DNA of 64,000 bases. Source: Chrysoperla carnea. Taxonomy: Eukaryota; Arthropoda; Insecta; Neuroptera; Chrysopidae. The translations under genes and the position numbers were made by a program. The notes beneath the pieces are model-generated. The model was not told the DNA's origin. It did not search any database and saw only the letters and a list, made by a program, of their open reading frames with translations. Numbering within the stretch: the first letter of the stretch is position 1; every line of letters starts with the position of its first letter. Location of the stretch: the NCBI RefSeq assembly GCF_905475395.1, contig NC_058342.1, positions 15,224,640 through 15,288,639 on the forward strand, written 5' to 3'. This document shows positions 37,201 to 47,918 of this stretch, piece after piece.

Positions 37201-37392
37201 GAGAATCTTTTGACAGTATTAAATTGAGAACTCGGTGTATAAGGTAGTTGAAAGCTTCCATTTTTGAGCTTGAGAATGTAATTTAAATTAAGATATATTT
37301 CTCATTTTCAGGATGAAGATTCAGCTAAATCGGAAGGTGAAGCTGCAAGTAGCTCTGAAGAAGAGGATGATTCAGATGATTCTAGTGATTAG
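29280..37392 (+). CDS. UBTF: UBF/UBTF-like HMG-box nucleolar transcription factor, two coding exons
   Basis: The spliced CDS is join(29280..31271, 37312..37392), 690 codons plus stop, phase 0 at the junction (GAG|GTATGT, then TTTTCAG|GAT). The protein has a Lys/Arg-rich N-terminus with KKKRPRKNK (a likely nuclear signal, 29-37), a UBF-type N-terminal dimerisation region (about 108-190, DWESLRFGDYSSDQC), HMG boxes at about 203-273, 292-365, 381-452 and a weaker one at 551-606, and a Ser/Asp/Glu-rich C-terminal tail (about 629-690). Box order, the KHPELEP link and the LTKEERHLKEKIAGKPDKPP stretch before box 3 match vertebrate UBF. In that family the boxes bend rDNA and the acidic tail contacts the polymerase I factor SL1. 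Human UBF has six boxes; four are seen here. A different HMG-box protein is unlikely given the N-terminal match. Confidence 0.9.
31329..32316. mobile_element. Long-TIR foldback element in the UBF intron
   Basis: The arms of about 310 bases run from 31329 and back to 32316. Matching blocks include AATCTATGGAGGGGGG with CCCCCCTCCATAGATT, CTTTCTTGTAAGCGATGTAA with TTACATCGCTTACAAGAAAG, and TTTACCCCTATATCTTGTA with its inverse. The ~300-bp centre is non-coding. Confidence 0.82.
32331..32860. mobile_element. MITE with ~170-bp inverted arms in the UBF intron
   Basis: TTTTCTACAGAAGGGATTTCC (32336) pairs with the inverse at 32840-32860, and ATATCTCGTGAACCGTGCATC (32440) with GATGCACGGTTCACGAGATAT (32720). 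It lies only about 15 bases beyond the previous element. Confidence 0.82.
32885..33640. mobile_element. Foldback family A copy, interrupted
   Basis: It holds GTTCGTAAATGAGCAAC, CTTGTAAACCGTTAGAGATAGAACAAAAGTTTAAATGT, the CGTAAACAT.ACTGTTTAC arm and, after about 400 unrelated bases, the outer end TTTCAACAATTAACTCAGTCAATTGTTTG...CACTTG. The gap suggests another insertion at about 33145-33525. Confidence 0.65.
34138..34765. mobile_element. Foldback family A copy
   Basis: It starts AACAAGTGGATACAAACAATTGACTGAGTCAATTGTTGAAATACC and runs through GTTTAC.AAAAAATGTTTGAAAC, the AACGGTTTACAAGGTGGATCC block, a GACAGACGACAGACAGAC stretch and AAGCGTTACAAACTTGGGACTAAACTTAGTATACC. A second outer end follows at 34718-34765 in the same direction. 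Confidence 0.7.
34850..35240. repeat. Foldback family A fragment
   Basis: The order CAACCAAAAGTTGTTTAATTTTT, AACGGTTTACTAAATGAATCC, CATTTACGAACTCGATCTCAC and AAGCGTTACAAACTTCGGACTAAACTTA repeats that of 34360-34690. Together the two form a direct duplication of family A sequence. Confidence 0.65.
35895..36165. repeat. Foldback family A fragment
   Basis: AAGATCCCTAAATCTAATTGGCCTATGTTGCT through AAGCGTTACAAACTTGGGACTAAAATTATTATACCTTGATATAT is the central part of the family without either arm. The minus-strand frame 35889-36185 lies in it and is not a gene. Confidence 0.65.
36729..37172 (-). mobile_element. Helitron-like repeat family B, copy 5 (reverse)
   Basis: It ends CCTTAGTTTCACATTTATAATATATA like copy 4, and contains the internal hairpin in near-perfect form (36852-36990, loop near 36915). 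The usual GC hairpin end is reduced to GGGCTTAGTAA. It stops about 140 bases before the last UBF exon. Confidence 0.6.
37312..37392 (+). CDS. UBTF: UBF coding exon 2 (acidic tail, stop)
   Basis: This exon is too short to stand out on its own. It follows a good acceptor (CTCATTTTCAG) and encodes 26 residues, mostly Glu, Asp and Ser, ending DDSDDSSD then TAG. Composition and phase match the acidic tail begun in the previous exon. Confidence 0.85.
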   Translation, partial: DEDSAKSEGEAASSSEEEDDSDDSSD

Positions 37393-37646
37393 TGAACCTT
37401 TCAAAATTTCAGTAAAGTAATATCCTATAGTTATAAGTATTTTTGTATTAATTTTCTTGACAAGAATTTAAGTTCCCTCTGAGAAATCGCCACGCCACCT
37501 TCATCTATTTTTATCCGATACGTTATTTTCTGATCTAGTCGAAAAATATTTCAAATAATTTTGTAGCTAAATTGAGCGTTGCGATTTCTTAAGTAACTTA
37601 AAGAATTCAATTTTTTTAATTTTAATTAAATCAGAAGATGATTTCT

Positions 37647-37652
37647 AATAAA
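37647..37652 (+). terminator. Candidate poly(A) signal of the UBF gene
   Basis: This is an AATAAA hexamer about 255 bases after the TAG stop, with an ATTAAA at 37625. AATAAA is common by chance in this A+T-rich DNA. Confidence 0.35.
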
Positions 37653-37659
37653 TTTTTCT

Positions 37660-39600
37660 CTATTTATACACAATTATTTATAAAAATCGTTTATATTCAA
37701 GATGAGGAAAGAATTTGTTATTTTGGCTGTGTTTACTCAGACTTTTAACACAAGTTTGATCCAAAACTACAAAAATAATTCGATTCTTAGTTTCTAAGCT
37801 ATTGTCCAAAATCCTGAAGGAAGAATAATTTCTCCCTGATCGATTTCAGGCAATTTCGTAGAAAATATTTATTTAATTGAATTTCCTAACTTTGAGAAAT
37901 TCTATAAACCGAGACAAATCTTTTACAATTTTTAAGTTTTGCTAACATGCATAAGAAATTTGGAAGTAAGAGCTGTAAAAATATTTACACAAAATGAAGC
38001 ATTCTTATTTATAAGTCGATTATTATTAAGAATACACCGTACTACAGTGATTTTTCACTTTAACACAGTGTATATCATGAGATTGTGTTTCAAAATTATC
38101 TAACACCCTCTAATTTTCAAGTTTTTCGTGTACTCCGCGCACTTTAAAAATTGTCAGTCCGTCAATTTTAACAGATTTTCGATTGATTGACGATTTTGAA
38201 AACTAGAAACATTGAGCTTTCGGAATATATATATTTATCTCGAGTAATACCCAGCTATCTACACTGAACTAACTGATGGTCTATGGCTCATTCCGATATG
38301 ACATCACAGCAGGGCTTACCCGCGATTTAGATCACGTGATATATAGTTTAAAAATTACGATTCTTAATTTTAATATTATAAAAGTAAAATGTGCTTTTAT
38401 GACTCGAAATCAGAATATTTAAGTATATTTTTACATAAATTTTAACTTTTTTCAAATTTCATAATTTATTTTTCACTAACGATAATACCCAATTTTTTTT
38501 GCTTACCAAGACCTACACCGGTGTTATAGCTAAATATTTTAAAAAAACATTGCGAATAAGCTAATTTTGTTAGGTTCTCTGAAAGGTCATAAACAGTTTA
38601 AAAGTTGTTGACGTAGGCCCCTCTAAAAATAGTTAAAATGTGGAAACAAGTACATTCGACTGAAGTATAGGGATAGAGTTCCCTGATATCCCCTGAGTAA
38701 ACACGCCACTGTTATGTGTAACTATTATACTGTCGATTTCATTTTATCAAAATTAATTTTAGCAATAATCATAAATTTAATAAATTTTACAACGAATTAA
38801 AAAATTTTGACGAAAAAAAAAAATTATTAGTGTTGGAATTAAAACACGACTGGTTCATTTAATTTAAATTAGTGTTTGATTAAATACGTCTGATTCATTT
38901 TATAGATCCAAAAATGAATCATAGCTTCGATTATTTGAATTATAATTATTGTTTTTTTGTACTAACGCTGTTCAAAATCTAAGAAGATATTTTGAGGAGA
39001 TCTGACAAGAACTATTATTTTGCAGGGTAGAGGAAGTTCTTTTTTAATAAGAGCCATAATAAATTTTTGAAAAACGTTTAAAGATAATTTTAAAATACAG
39101 AAACAATTTAAAATTCGATTAGAAATATAATCGATTAGACGTTTTTTAAAGTATGATTTTGCTTTCTCTTCGAATTCGAAAATTTCGTAAATCGTTGTCT
39201 CAAAAAGTATATATATATCTCGACAACTACATACCAGAATGCCAATTTCAGGTTGATTTTCGTATTTTCTGGTCATAATTACCGAAATTAATTTTTACAA
39301 TCAACGATCAAAGACCGTTTCACCGATTAAAAGAGTACCTAGCTCAAAAAAACATGTCTGATGTTCATTTACGTACGTTTTGGGCCATACATCATTGATG
39401 TACAAAAATTTTTTCAATTCTTACGATTTTTTTCTATTAAAATTTCAAAAAAAAAATTTTTTTTTTCTTGGATATTAAAATTTACATTTTAAGAAAATTA
39501 AAACCCAAAAGGAAAATTTGGTTGAAAATTTAACCAGGGTTTCAAAATATAATCGTAACTTTCCTTCGAATTCGAAAGTTAGTAATTTCATCAAGTTGAT
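37660..39600. other. Intergenic, repeats only
   Basis: A segment at 39255-39355 (TTTTCTGGTCATAATTACCGAAATT...) repeats one at 15010-15170. ACACCCTCTAATTTTCAAG at 38104 is the inverse of a block at 15233. No gene or RNA is recognised. Confidence 0.55.
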
Positions 39601-39603
39601 ATA

Positions 39604-40251
39604 CAGTGTGTCCCCGGATAGAGGGATACTTGAGAATTTTCTTATTTTGCATTTTTTTTTTCTTTGGTAAACTACCTCTCCTTTTTTTAAGTTGACTAAA
39701 TGATACTAAATAAAGTTGCTCAAAATTAACAATTATGACTCAAGATTCAAATCCATGGTTGAATTTCAAGATCTTTTCAACTTTGACAATTCCATTTTTA
39801 GTTAATGTTTATCCGAGAAAATAAATTTTCTTAAGTTATTCCACAAAAAAATACACTCTCGAATAGAACATGTTAATTGATTTATTATTATTTTCTTTGT
39901 TACGTTTTTTTTTTTGTAATTACAACTTTTGTTCAAATAAAAAATGATGCTATAATTAAAGTACACGGATTTTCTTGATATTTTGTATAGAGTCATAATT
40001 GTTAATTGCGAACAACTTTTCTGAATAATATTTTGTCAACTTATAAAAAGGACGGATAGTTTACCAAAAGAGCAAAATAGTGATTTAAAAGTTTTTGGCT
40101 ACCCTGTACATTATTACATTATTTAGAAGTTTTACATATGCCTACATAATTTTAAGAATAAGCAAATTTTTTTATAAAGAATGACTTTTTTGCTTAAAAT
40201 GAAAAATAAATAAATTTACAAGTATAGTTACCTCTATCCGGGGACACACTA
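39604..40251. mobile_element. Mariner/Tc1-like MITE, TA target site
   Basis: The inverted ends AGTGTGTCCCCGGATAGAGG (39605) and CCTCTATCCGGGGACACACT (40231) are perfect over 20 bases and lie between TA dinucleotides. Further inward, ATAATTGTTAATT and AATTAACAATTAT also pair. The 648-bp body lacks a transposase. Confidence 0.75.
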
Positions 40252-40255
40252 TATA

Positions 40256-40766
40256 TGGGGTGTTTTAACTTGACATATGCTTGAAACTCGAAAATATGTT
40301 TTTTGAATGAAAAAGTTGAGCTCATTGGGGTACATTTTACGCAAACATTAATTTGATCTCGACTTTCATTATCAATGAAAAGCTAGCTCACTCTGATTCA
40401 TAACTGATAAGAGATAGAAGAAGAATACTTTAAATTAGAAAGTTGTGCTTCAATAAAAGGTTAAAGTTTTTTGTTTGAAGCATTTGAATTGAAGATTTTG
40501 AAACTAAATAGATTGAATTTCTGCCTAAAAAAATCTACGCTTGTGTGAATTTTTTTAATGCAATTTTTGGAAAAAAATAAAATAAAAAAAAGTGTTACCT
40601 TTTAAATAAGAAATAATTTTCTAATTTAAAGCTTTCTTCTATCTCTTATCAGTAACGATGCTGAGTGAGCTTTTCATTGAACCTGAATGTCCAGGCTCTT
40701 CTTTTTATTCTCGATAAAATTTATTTTTTGAATGTCGAGCACGTGTTTAGTTTAAAGAGCACCCTG
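40256..40766. mobile_element. Second mariner-like MITE, directly abutting the first
   Basis: The ends TGGGGTG and CACCCTG sit next to TA. Inner pairs include AATGAAAAGCTAGCTCACT with AGTGAGCTTTTCATT, and ACTGATAAGAGATAGAAGAA with its inverse at 40630-40650. It starts within five bases of the previous element. Confidence 0.7.
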
Positions 40767-40779
40767 TATAGTTTTAAAA

Positions 40780-42270
40780 GTTAATATCAAAAGACTATTT
40801 CACCTTAATTCAAAGCTATTAATAGCAACATTTTGTTATTTTCCATTGAAAAAGCTAAAATGTTAAAGAGATAGAAAATTGGAAAAAAACTCCTTTAATA
40901 ATACACAGGCGGAGAAAAGTCAGAAAAAATGTAAAAAGAAAGTGTTAGTACAAAAAGTTTGAAATGAATTAAAATAATGAGTTATTGAATCAAACGAGTT
41001 AGAATTGTTAATTAACCAATGTGCGCGCACATATTTGATTAATTTTTTTTTTTTTAATTAGAAAAAAACTCAAAATTTTTACGAGAAAATTCTTGGATGA
41101 GAAATAATATTAGGAAAAATTATTCAATTTTATTTAATTTATAATTATTTGTTCCTTTTTTTGATAATTAGTTGTTTTATGAGGCCATTATACATTATAG
41201 TTCAAGAACTTCCGGACCTAAAATATACAATATTTTCTTAATCTGAAGATGCTACCAATATTAAGACCGTGAGCTTGCAACACTTGTCTGCATCTACTAA
41301 AAACCTGGCATTGATATATATTGTAGATCAGACCATGATACTACTCGCGGATGTCTAAATTTTATGAAAAAGTGTGGTTCTGGGCTATTCTACAAAACCA
41401 CATTGGTTTGGTTTTTGCCAGCTCGTTTAATTCATGAATATTTCCTACAATATTGATAGGAAAGGGGTTAGAAACCCCCAGCATGACTCGAAGAATTGAA
41501 AATTATATGGAAAATTGTTGTTCTGATCGAATTTACAACATATGTGCTAATAGAGCTCAAAAATGTTTAGAAACACTGTTACAAAGACATTTCTGTTCTT
41601 AGAATTGCATTAAATTCTTAATAGAGATTAAAGGAACTGACTAAAGTTCTAAGGTTCTGGCTGAATGTAAAAAGAGCCTTAATACCTCATTATGTCGCAT
41701 TATTTCGTTTTATTCCGAAATGGTGATGCAAAGAACTTGACACGAATCTAAATCGGAAACTGATTTCGGTTAGATGTTGCTCCAACGTGGAAAATTTCCG
41801 CATGGCAGCATCTAGTATCGTCAAGCAGGGAAATGAATTTTAATCAATTCTTAAGTTTTTAAGATCGAGAAATTCTTAATTAGTGTTTATTTTAATCAAT
41901 TTTGAAAATACTGTAGATTTTTTTAGGTCTGTTGGGTCTTTGACTTAATTTTTAAAAACTGTACCATTTTTGTAATTACCATTTTATGTTATTTGTTAAA
42001 CTAAATTAATTTTTTATAAAAATATTTCGTACGATTTTTGTGTTCAATAAAAAACAAACTGACTGTGTTATTTCAATCGTAATTATTTATTAAATAAACT
42101 ACCCGAATCCATATCCAAATCCGGAGTGAACTCTAAAGAGGCTATATATAACATAGAGGCTTAAAAGCATAGGAAACGCAATAAGTGAATTATTGTCCGT
42201 TAAAAAAGGGATCATCACCCTTCTTTGTCTCGCAGCCTATCAAAGCGCTATAAGCCTATAAGCACTAACC
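40780..42270. other. Intergenic, nothing recognised
   Basis: This is A+T-rich DNA without an open frame, inverted repeat or tandem repeat that I can recognise, apart from short homopolymers near 41040. Confidence 0.5.
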
Positions 42271-42278
42271 TATGTACA

Positions 42279-43222
42279 GTTACGAAAAATGAGGGTAGTT
42301 TTTTCTACCCGTAAGCACTCTAAATATTAACAGTGGCAAAAAAAATTCAAAAAATTAAAAATATTGCCACGAAAATGGTCTCTCGAGAATTTTTTGGGCC
42401 GCTAATCATAAATACGACGCCAAAAAGCAACTGAAAAAGATAGTAACCATATTAAAATTATCCCTAGAAGTGACAGACAGAAAAATTTGTTTTAATTAAA
42501 AATTTCACATCGGAGATCGTCTTTCGGAGGCTTTTGGGATTGCAGATCACGATTCCGAAGTCAAAAAGCAACTAAGAATGATTGCAACCCATTAAAACCG
42601 CCCTTAGAAGTGAGAATGCTAAAAAAAATTTTAAAAATTTGATATTTAAGCTCGGAAATCGTCTTTTGGCAGTTTTCGGAGTGGCTAATCATGAATTTAA
42701 GGTAAAAAAGGAACTGATTGTAGTTGCAACTCAATTAAAACCACCCCTAGAAGTGACAATGATAAAAAAATCTATAAATTTTGTTTTTTATCTGTAACTT
42801 CTAGGTCTGGTTTTAATGGAGTTGCAACCACTTTTAGTTGCTTTTTGATCAGGGATTTATGATTAGCGACTCCAATATGGAATTTAGAACTTTCTAAATT
42901 TTTTTTCTCATTGTCACATTATCAGTTACTTTTTGACCACGGATTCGTGATCAGCGACCCTAAAAACCCCACAGAGACGATTTCCGAGGTGAAATTTTGA
43001 ATGTAATAATATTTTATCTCTGTCACTTCTCGGGCTGATTTTAATGGGGTTGCCACCATCTTCAGTTTTTCAGCTTTTTAACCTCGAATTCATGATCAGT
43101 GACCTCGGAAATCCTTAGAAGATAATTTCCAAAGTTAAATTTTGAATTTCTAAAATTTTGTTATTATTATTACTATTTGGAGGGCTTTGGTGGTGGGAAA
43201 ACTACTCTCATTTTTCGTTACA
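42279..43222. mobile_element. Foldback element with internal tandem subrepeats
   Basis: The ends are GTTACGAAAAATGAGGGTAG and CTACTCTCATTTTTCGTTAC. Inside, about three ~120-bp direct units on the left (near 42360, 42500, 42640; AATCGTC...GCTAATCA...AAAAAGCAACT...CCCTAGAAGTGAC) face about three inverted units on the right (near 42795, 42905, 43015). This is the layout of FB-type elements. No protein is encoded. Confidence 0.8.
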
Positions 43223-43963
43223 ATGCAGATGATAGTGCGGCTACACATTAGGGACCTTAAGGTGTTAGTTTCCCTACAGTATTATCAAAAAAGTTTTCGT
43301 TTATTGCACGGTACATATAAACCAAATACATGCTTTGTAGTCAAGTAATGTGTTATTTTTAGCTTTAGAATACCATGCAACTACAAAAATATATAATATA
43401 TTGTGTGCAAGTGCTGCTTATAAATTTGATAATATAGATATCTCTCTTCATTCATTATACATCTCTAATGAATAACAAATACATCATTAAATTAAAATTT
43501 TGTTTTTACATCAATGACAGACAACCTTATATTTTTATGGTATTATTATAAACTACAAGCTTGTCTAAATATTTTAGATAGTTTTTTATCACACTCTCTA
43601 GATTTTTTGTATAGAAATATTCAATTGAAAAGGATAACCTATATGATTCATCATTTTTTCAGCCAACTTTGAACGATAAAATAATAATAAAAAGCTCGAT
43701 GACCCAATAATTTTTTGAAACTTATAAAATTTTATTGAAATCCGTGGTATTATTCAATCCTTACATATCTCCTTAAATTTTATAATTTTTTATTTTTATT
43801 TACATTTTGAACTTTTAATTTTATAGTTGTGTGTGCTTACAAATACAAAGATACTTAAACGATATAGTGAACCAATTAAAATTAAAATAATTATTTTAAT
43901 GTTTTATATAATTTTTCAACCAAATTTTTGTTGTCAAAAACTGTTAGAAAACCTTTTTTATAC

Positions 43964-44200
43964 AGGGTGTCCTATGACTCATAGATCATAGCTTAAGAGT
44001 GTATTCTCTGAACAATTTTAAGTCGAAAGTGCCTTTTCGACTTGTGTCCAATACCAAATACTTCAGGAGTTATAAGCACTATTAAATTTATCCAACTAAG
44101 TAAAAACCTTGTTGCGTAAAGTAGTTATTAATTAAAAATTTGCATACAAAAGCTATAGCTGATATAATTTGCTGCATATTTTCGTTTTTTATTAAACTAT
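43964..44200. repeat. One end of a mariner-like MITE
   Basis: TACAGGGTGTCCTATGACTCATAG is a typical left terminus of insect mariner-derived MITEs. I did not find the matching right end. Confidence 0.35.
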
Positions 44201-44639
44201 CTAGCACAGGGGTCGGCAACCTTTTAAGTCGGAAGAGTCAAAAATTTCAAAGTTTTTAAAGACAAAAAAACTCATTTAATTTTTTTTTTTTTTTTAATAA
44301 AATGAATGGAGGATCGATAATCGCTTTTTATCTATTGCAAACATTTTGTAAAAATAAGGACGAGAATGGCATAATCTTTTCGAAAATGAAAAAGTGAAAG
44401 TGTAATTTGCGGCTAAATAAATGGAAATTATAGAAAAATCAAAGTAGCACAACAAAATTAAATTAAATATCATGGCAATCAACAAAAAATTAATGCATCT
44501 TTGAAAATTTCCACAACTGTTTATTAGGATATAAAAACATCGTAAAAAAAAGTCGACCTCTAAGGGACGCGCCTAACCCCCTATTATATTTGAGTTTTAA
44601 TCAGTTTTTTACAAATTACAAAAAAACTATGTATCAAAT

Positions 44640-45130
44640 AAAAAAAAGTTCGCTTAAAAGTTCTAGCTGATTTAGTTGTGCACATTTTGGATTTTTTCGA
44701 CTTTCTAGCTTCAAAATTGATCGAGAAAATTTCGAAATTTTCTGGAATTTTTGTTTGTTTTCTAGAATGTTTCACAAAACGACTAGTTGAAGTTAACCTG
44801 AAAATTTTTAACACACAAATTTTAAATAACTTTGGAGAAAATGGACATCAAACTTTTTTTCCTAAGTTGCGCCCTCACGGGCAAACAGTGACGTTTATGA
44901 AAGAATGGTTTAAATAAAAGCTGTTAATTTTTTTATAAGAAATAACTTTTACATTTGAACTTTTGTTCTATCTTTAACGGTTTACAAGATGGATACTTTT
45001 TCATTTGATTGAAAGAGCAAAAATATTCCATCTTAAAATTGGCATATTTCGGTCAATTTTGAAGCTAGAAAGTCGAGAAAAAACAAAAAAGTGCTCAATT
45101 AAATCAGCTAGATCTTTTATTTTGTAAAAA
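44640..45130. repeat. Foldback family A-related inverted repeat
   Basis: GTTGTGCACATTTTGGATTTTTTCGACTTTCTAGCTTCAAAATTGA (44673) returns inverted at 45056-45100, and a family A arm (GTGACGTTTATGAAAGAATGGTTTAAA) lies between them. The same outer arm occurs at 36530-36600 and 8820-8890. Confidence 0.6.
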
Positions 45131-45628
45131 TTTGATTAAAATCCCCAACTACTCCCCAAAAAAGGCGGTTAGGCGCGCCCCTGAATTTTTTCCTTTGAGA
45201 TATTTAGTTTCTTTGTGCTAAAGACATAATTTGGAATTTATCAGTCCAAATTCTCGGCTGACTTACTCGGGTGTGCATCGCATTATACACTTTGCACAAT
45301 CTGTTAGTTTGGAGAAGTAACTTAACAAACATTCTGTATACCAAGGGCGAAACTACAATAGGGCAACCGGTACAGTGTCTCACACCCGCGGAGTAAGTAT
45401 TAAATAAGAAAAATTGAACATAAAAATTAAATTTTAATTTTTTTTTTTGACTGATATTCACATCCCGGCCCCCAATATAGTTAAGAGACCGTTAAAATTA
45501 ATTAAGAAGAGTAAGAACCCGATAAAAATCTAGACATTCAAATTCGATTTCATTTGACTGCAAATTGTATTCATATACTACAGGTAATATAAAAACTCGT
45601 TACTCTTGTACATAATGCACTAAATTAC

Positions 45629-46078
45629 AGGACTTAGGCTATCTCCATAACTGCGCACTTTAGATAAAAAATGGTACTCTTTAATGTAGATAATTAAATT
45701 GCCTACATTTTTTGTAAGCTAAGTTTTTTTTTTGCATCTCTAACCGTTTATGCCTTATACGACTATGACGATTTACTTATTGACTTTTTGACCGATATCT
45801 CTTCAAGTTTCGACCGACGTTTCAAATAAATATTTTAGGAAATTTGTAGATTTAAAAATTAAGTTATTATTATTTTCTTGTTTAAACAATTATTAGAAGA
45901 TATGGCGGTCAAATAGTCAAAACGTAGGTAAATCGTCATAGTCGTATAAGTCATAAACGGTTAATGATCTAAAAAAAAAAAATTAGTTTACAAAAAGGTA
46001 GGTAATTTAATTATCTACAATAAAAGTTATTACCATTTATGGTCTAAAGTGCACGGTTATGGAGATATAGCCTAAAAC
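45629..46078. mobile_element. Palindromic MITE, ~185-bp arms
   Basis: TTAGGCTATCTCCATAACTG pairs with GGTTATGGAGATATAGCCTAA, and ATACGACTATGACGATTTAC with GTAAATCGTCATAGTCGTAT. The loop is only about 80 bases (45815-45893), so almost the whole element folds back. Confidence 0.85.
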
Positions 46079-46776
46079 TGTTTTCCTTAAAAAATGGAGG
46101 CACTTCCCCGATTTTTGTAAGGATTTTGTGCATTTACATTCGATCAGTACGTGAAACTGAACCTATTTACATAAAAAAACAACTCCTGCAATTTAATGCA
46201 GAAAAAATTTCTCTGTAGTCTGAAGTAATATTTGAAGATTTGAAAAGCAATTTTAGAAATGTGTAGGTATCACCTGAAGTCAATATCTTAGACTATTCGA
46301 TTCTCTCCGGAATTAGTCATTTGAATTATTATATCGATGTTTGTTAGAATGGAAGGAATAAATTGTACCAAAATTATTGTAATCGTAGGCTTTTTTTATA
46401 GAAAATACACGTAGGAGATTTCAGAAAACAGAAAAATGTACAAACCGTGAAATTTTATTGAAAAACATTTCATTAAATAACACTAAACGGTGATACGCTT
46501 AATATTTTTCGCTTAGTAATTTTGAGTAGTTAATATTCGAAAAATTTCCGTGTTATTTTATGTGAAAATTAAAATTTTTAGAACAAGGAAAAGAAGTATT
46601 TTTCCTTATTGTATGAATGGAACGTTCTAGAATATAGCACGCTTAATTAATTTTTTTATATATAAAAAGTTATATCTATTATGTGGACTCATTCACCATC
46701 AAAAATAAACTAGGTTACTTTCTGTTGAATGAACTGCCTATGAAGCGACGTATCGTCTGATCCAGGGCCGTCTTAA

Positions 46777-47270
46777 CGTTTGTAACGCTTAAAAATATTG
46801 ATGCTAAAATCAAAATTTTGGTATAGGTGTTCATAAAATCATCTAATTAGTCCATTTTCGGTTGTCTGTCTGTCTGTCTATCAACACGATAACTCAAAAA
46901 CGAAAAATGATATCAAGATGAAGTTTTTACGGCGTGCTCAAGACATAAAAAGTGAGGCCGAGTTCGTAAAAGGCCAACATAGGTCAATTAGGTCTTAAGT
47001 AAGACCCATTTTGTAGACCGTTAGAGATAGAACAAAAGTTTAAATATAAAAAATGTTCCTTATAAAAAAATGAATAACTTTTGTTTGAAACATTTTTTCG
47101 TAAACATCACTGTTTATCCGTGAGAGTTCAAATTGTATAGTATGTATTATATATTCATATCAGTTATATATGTGTGACATGTATGTATGTGTAATGTGAT
47201 AGAGTAATCAACACTGTCTGTACATGGTATTTCAACAGTTAACTCAGTCAATTTATATTATTTATTATTT
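46777..47270. mobile_element. Foldback family A, half element
   Basis: It reads in reverse orientation: TTTGTAACGCTTAAAAATATTGATGC, CTGTCTGTCTGTCTATCAACACG, AACCGTTAGAGATAGAACAAAAG, the arm CGTAAACATCACTGTTTA and the outer end GTATTTCAACAGTTAACTCAGTCAATT. The left arm is missing. Confidence 0.75.
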
Positions 47271-47314
47271 CAAAAATATGTAACGTCATACCAACGAGGA
47301 TCTGCAAAATGTGA

Positions 47315-47395
47315 CCATCTATGACAAAGGGGACGAGGATGGATTTAAAAACCGTAAAATTGGTGTGACGTAATTTATGGACGGCCCCTTAGTGG
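47315..47395. repeat. Fragment of the Harbinger-like element terminus
   Basis: GTGTGACGTAATTTATGGACGGCCCC resembles the right end of the element at 50510-51499 (CACGTAATTTATGGACGCCCCC). Only this end is visible. Confidence 0.45.
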
Positions 47396-47918
47396 ACAAA
47401 AGCCTATTATATCACTTACTAAAGTGGCGCGACCGATTTGACACATTCGGATTGTCACTGTTTCATACACGGATATATTCTCCTTAGCTCTACCTTCCAT
47501 GATACATATACATGTACAATATATGAAATTAGCAAAATAAATATAATTTATTAGGGAGACATCTTAGAAAATAATATTTGTGTCAAGAATGATATTTACG
47601 TATTTTATTCAAAGGATAGGGTATTTTATTTAGCTCGTTTTAGCCGAATGAGTCCAACAATAATATTAATTACAAAAAAAAAAAACACGTTTTATGCAGT
47701 CACGTGTAATTATACGATATTATATTGTAATCCACATGTCCAAAAATCATATGTATAACATGCTATGATTACTGTGAATTTGATAACATAAACTAACACA
47801 AAAAAGGCGCCACCCTTTCGAAAAGTTCTTTAAGTATTTCAATATGATATAATATTAGTTGATTCAGTTTTCTTGTATTAGGCTGATTGTGTGTCAAAAT
47901 TAGTCATTTCCATTAGAA

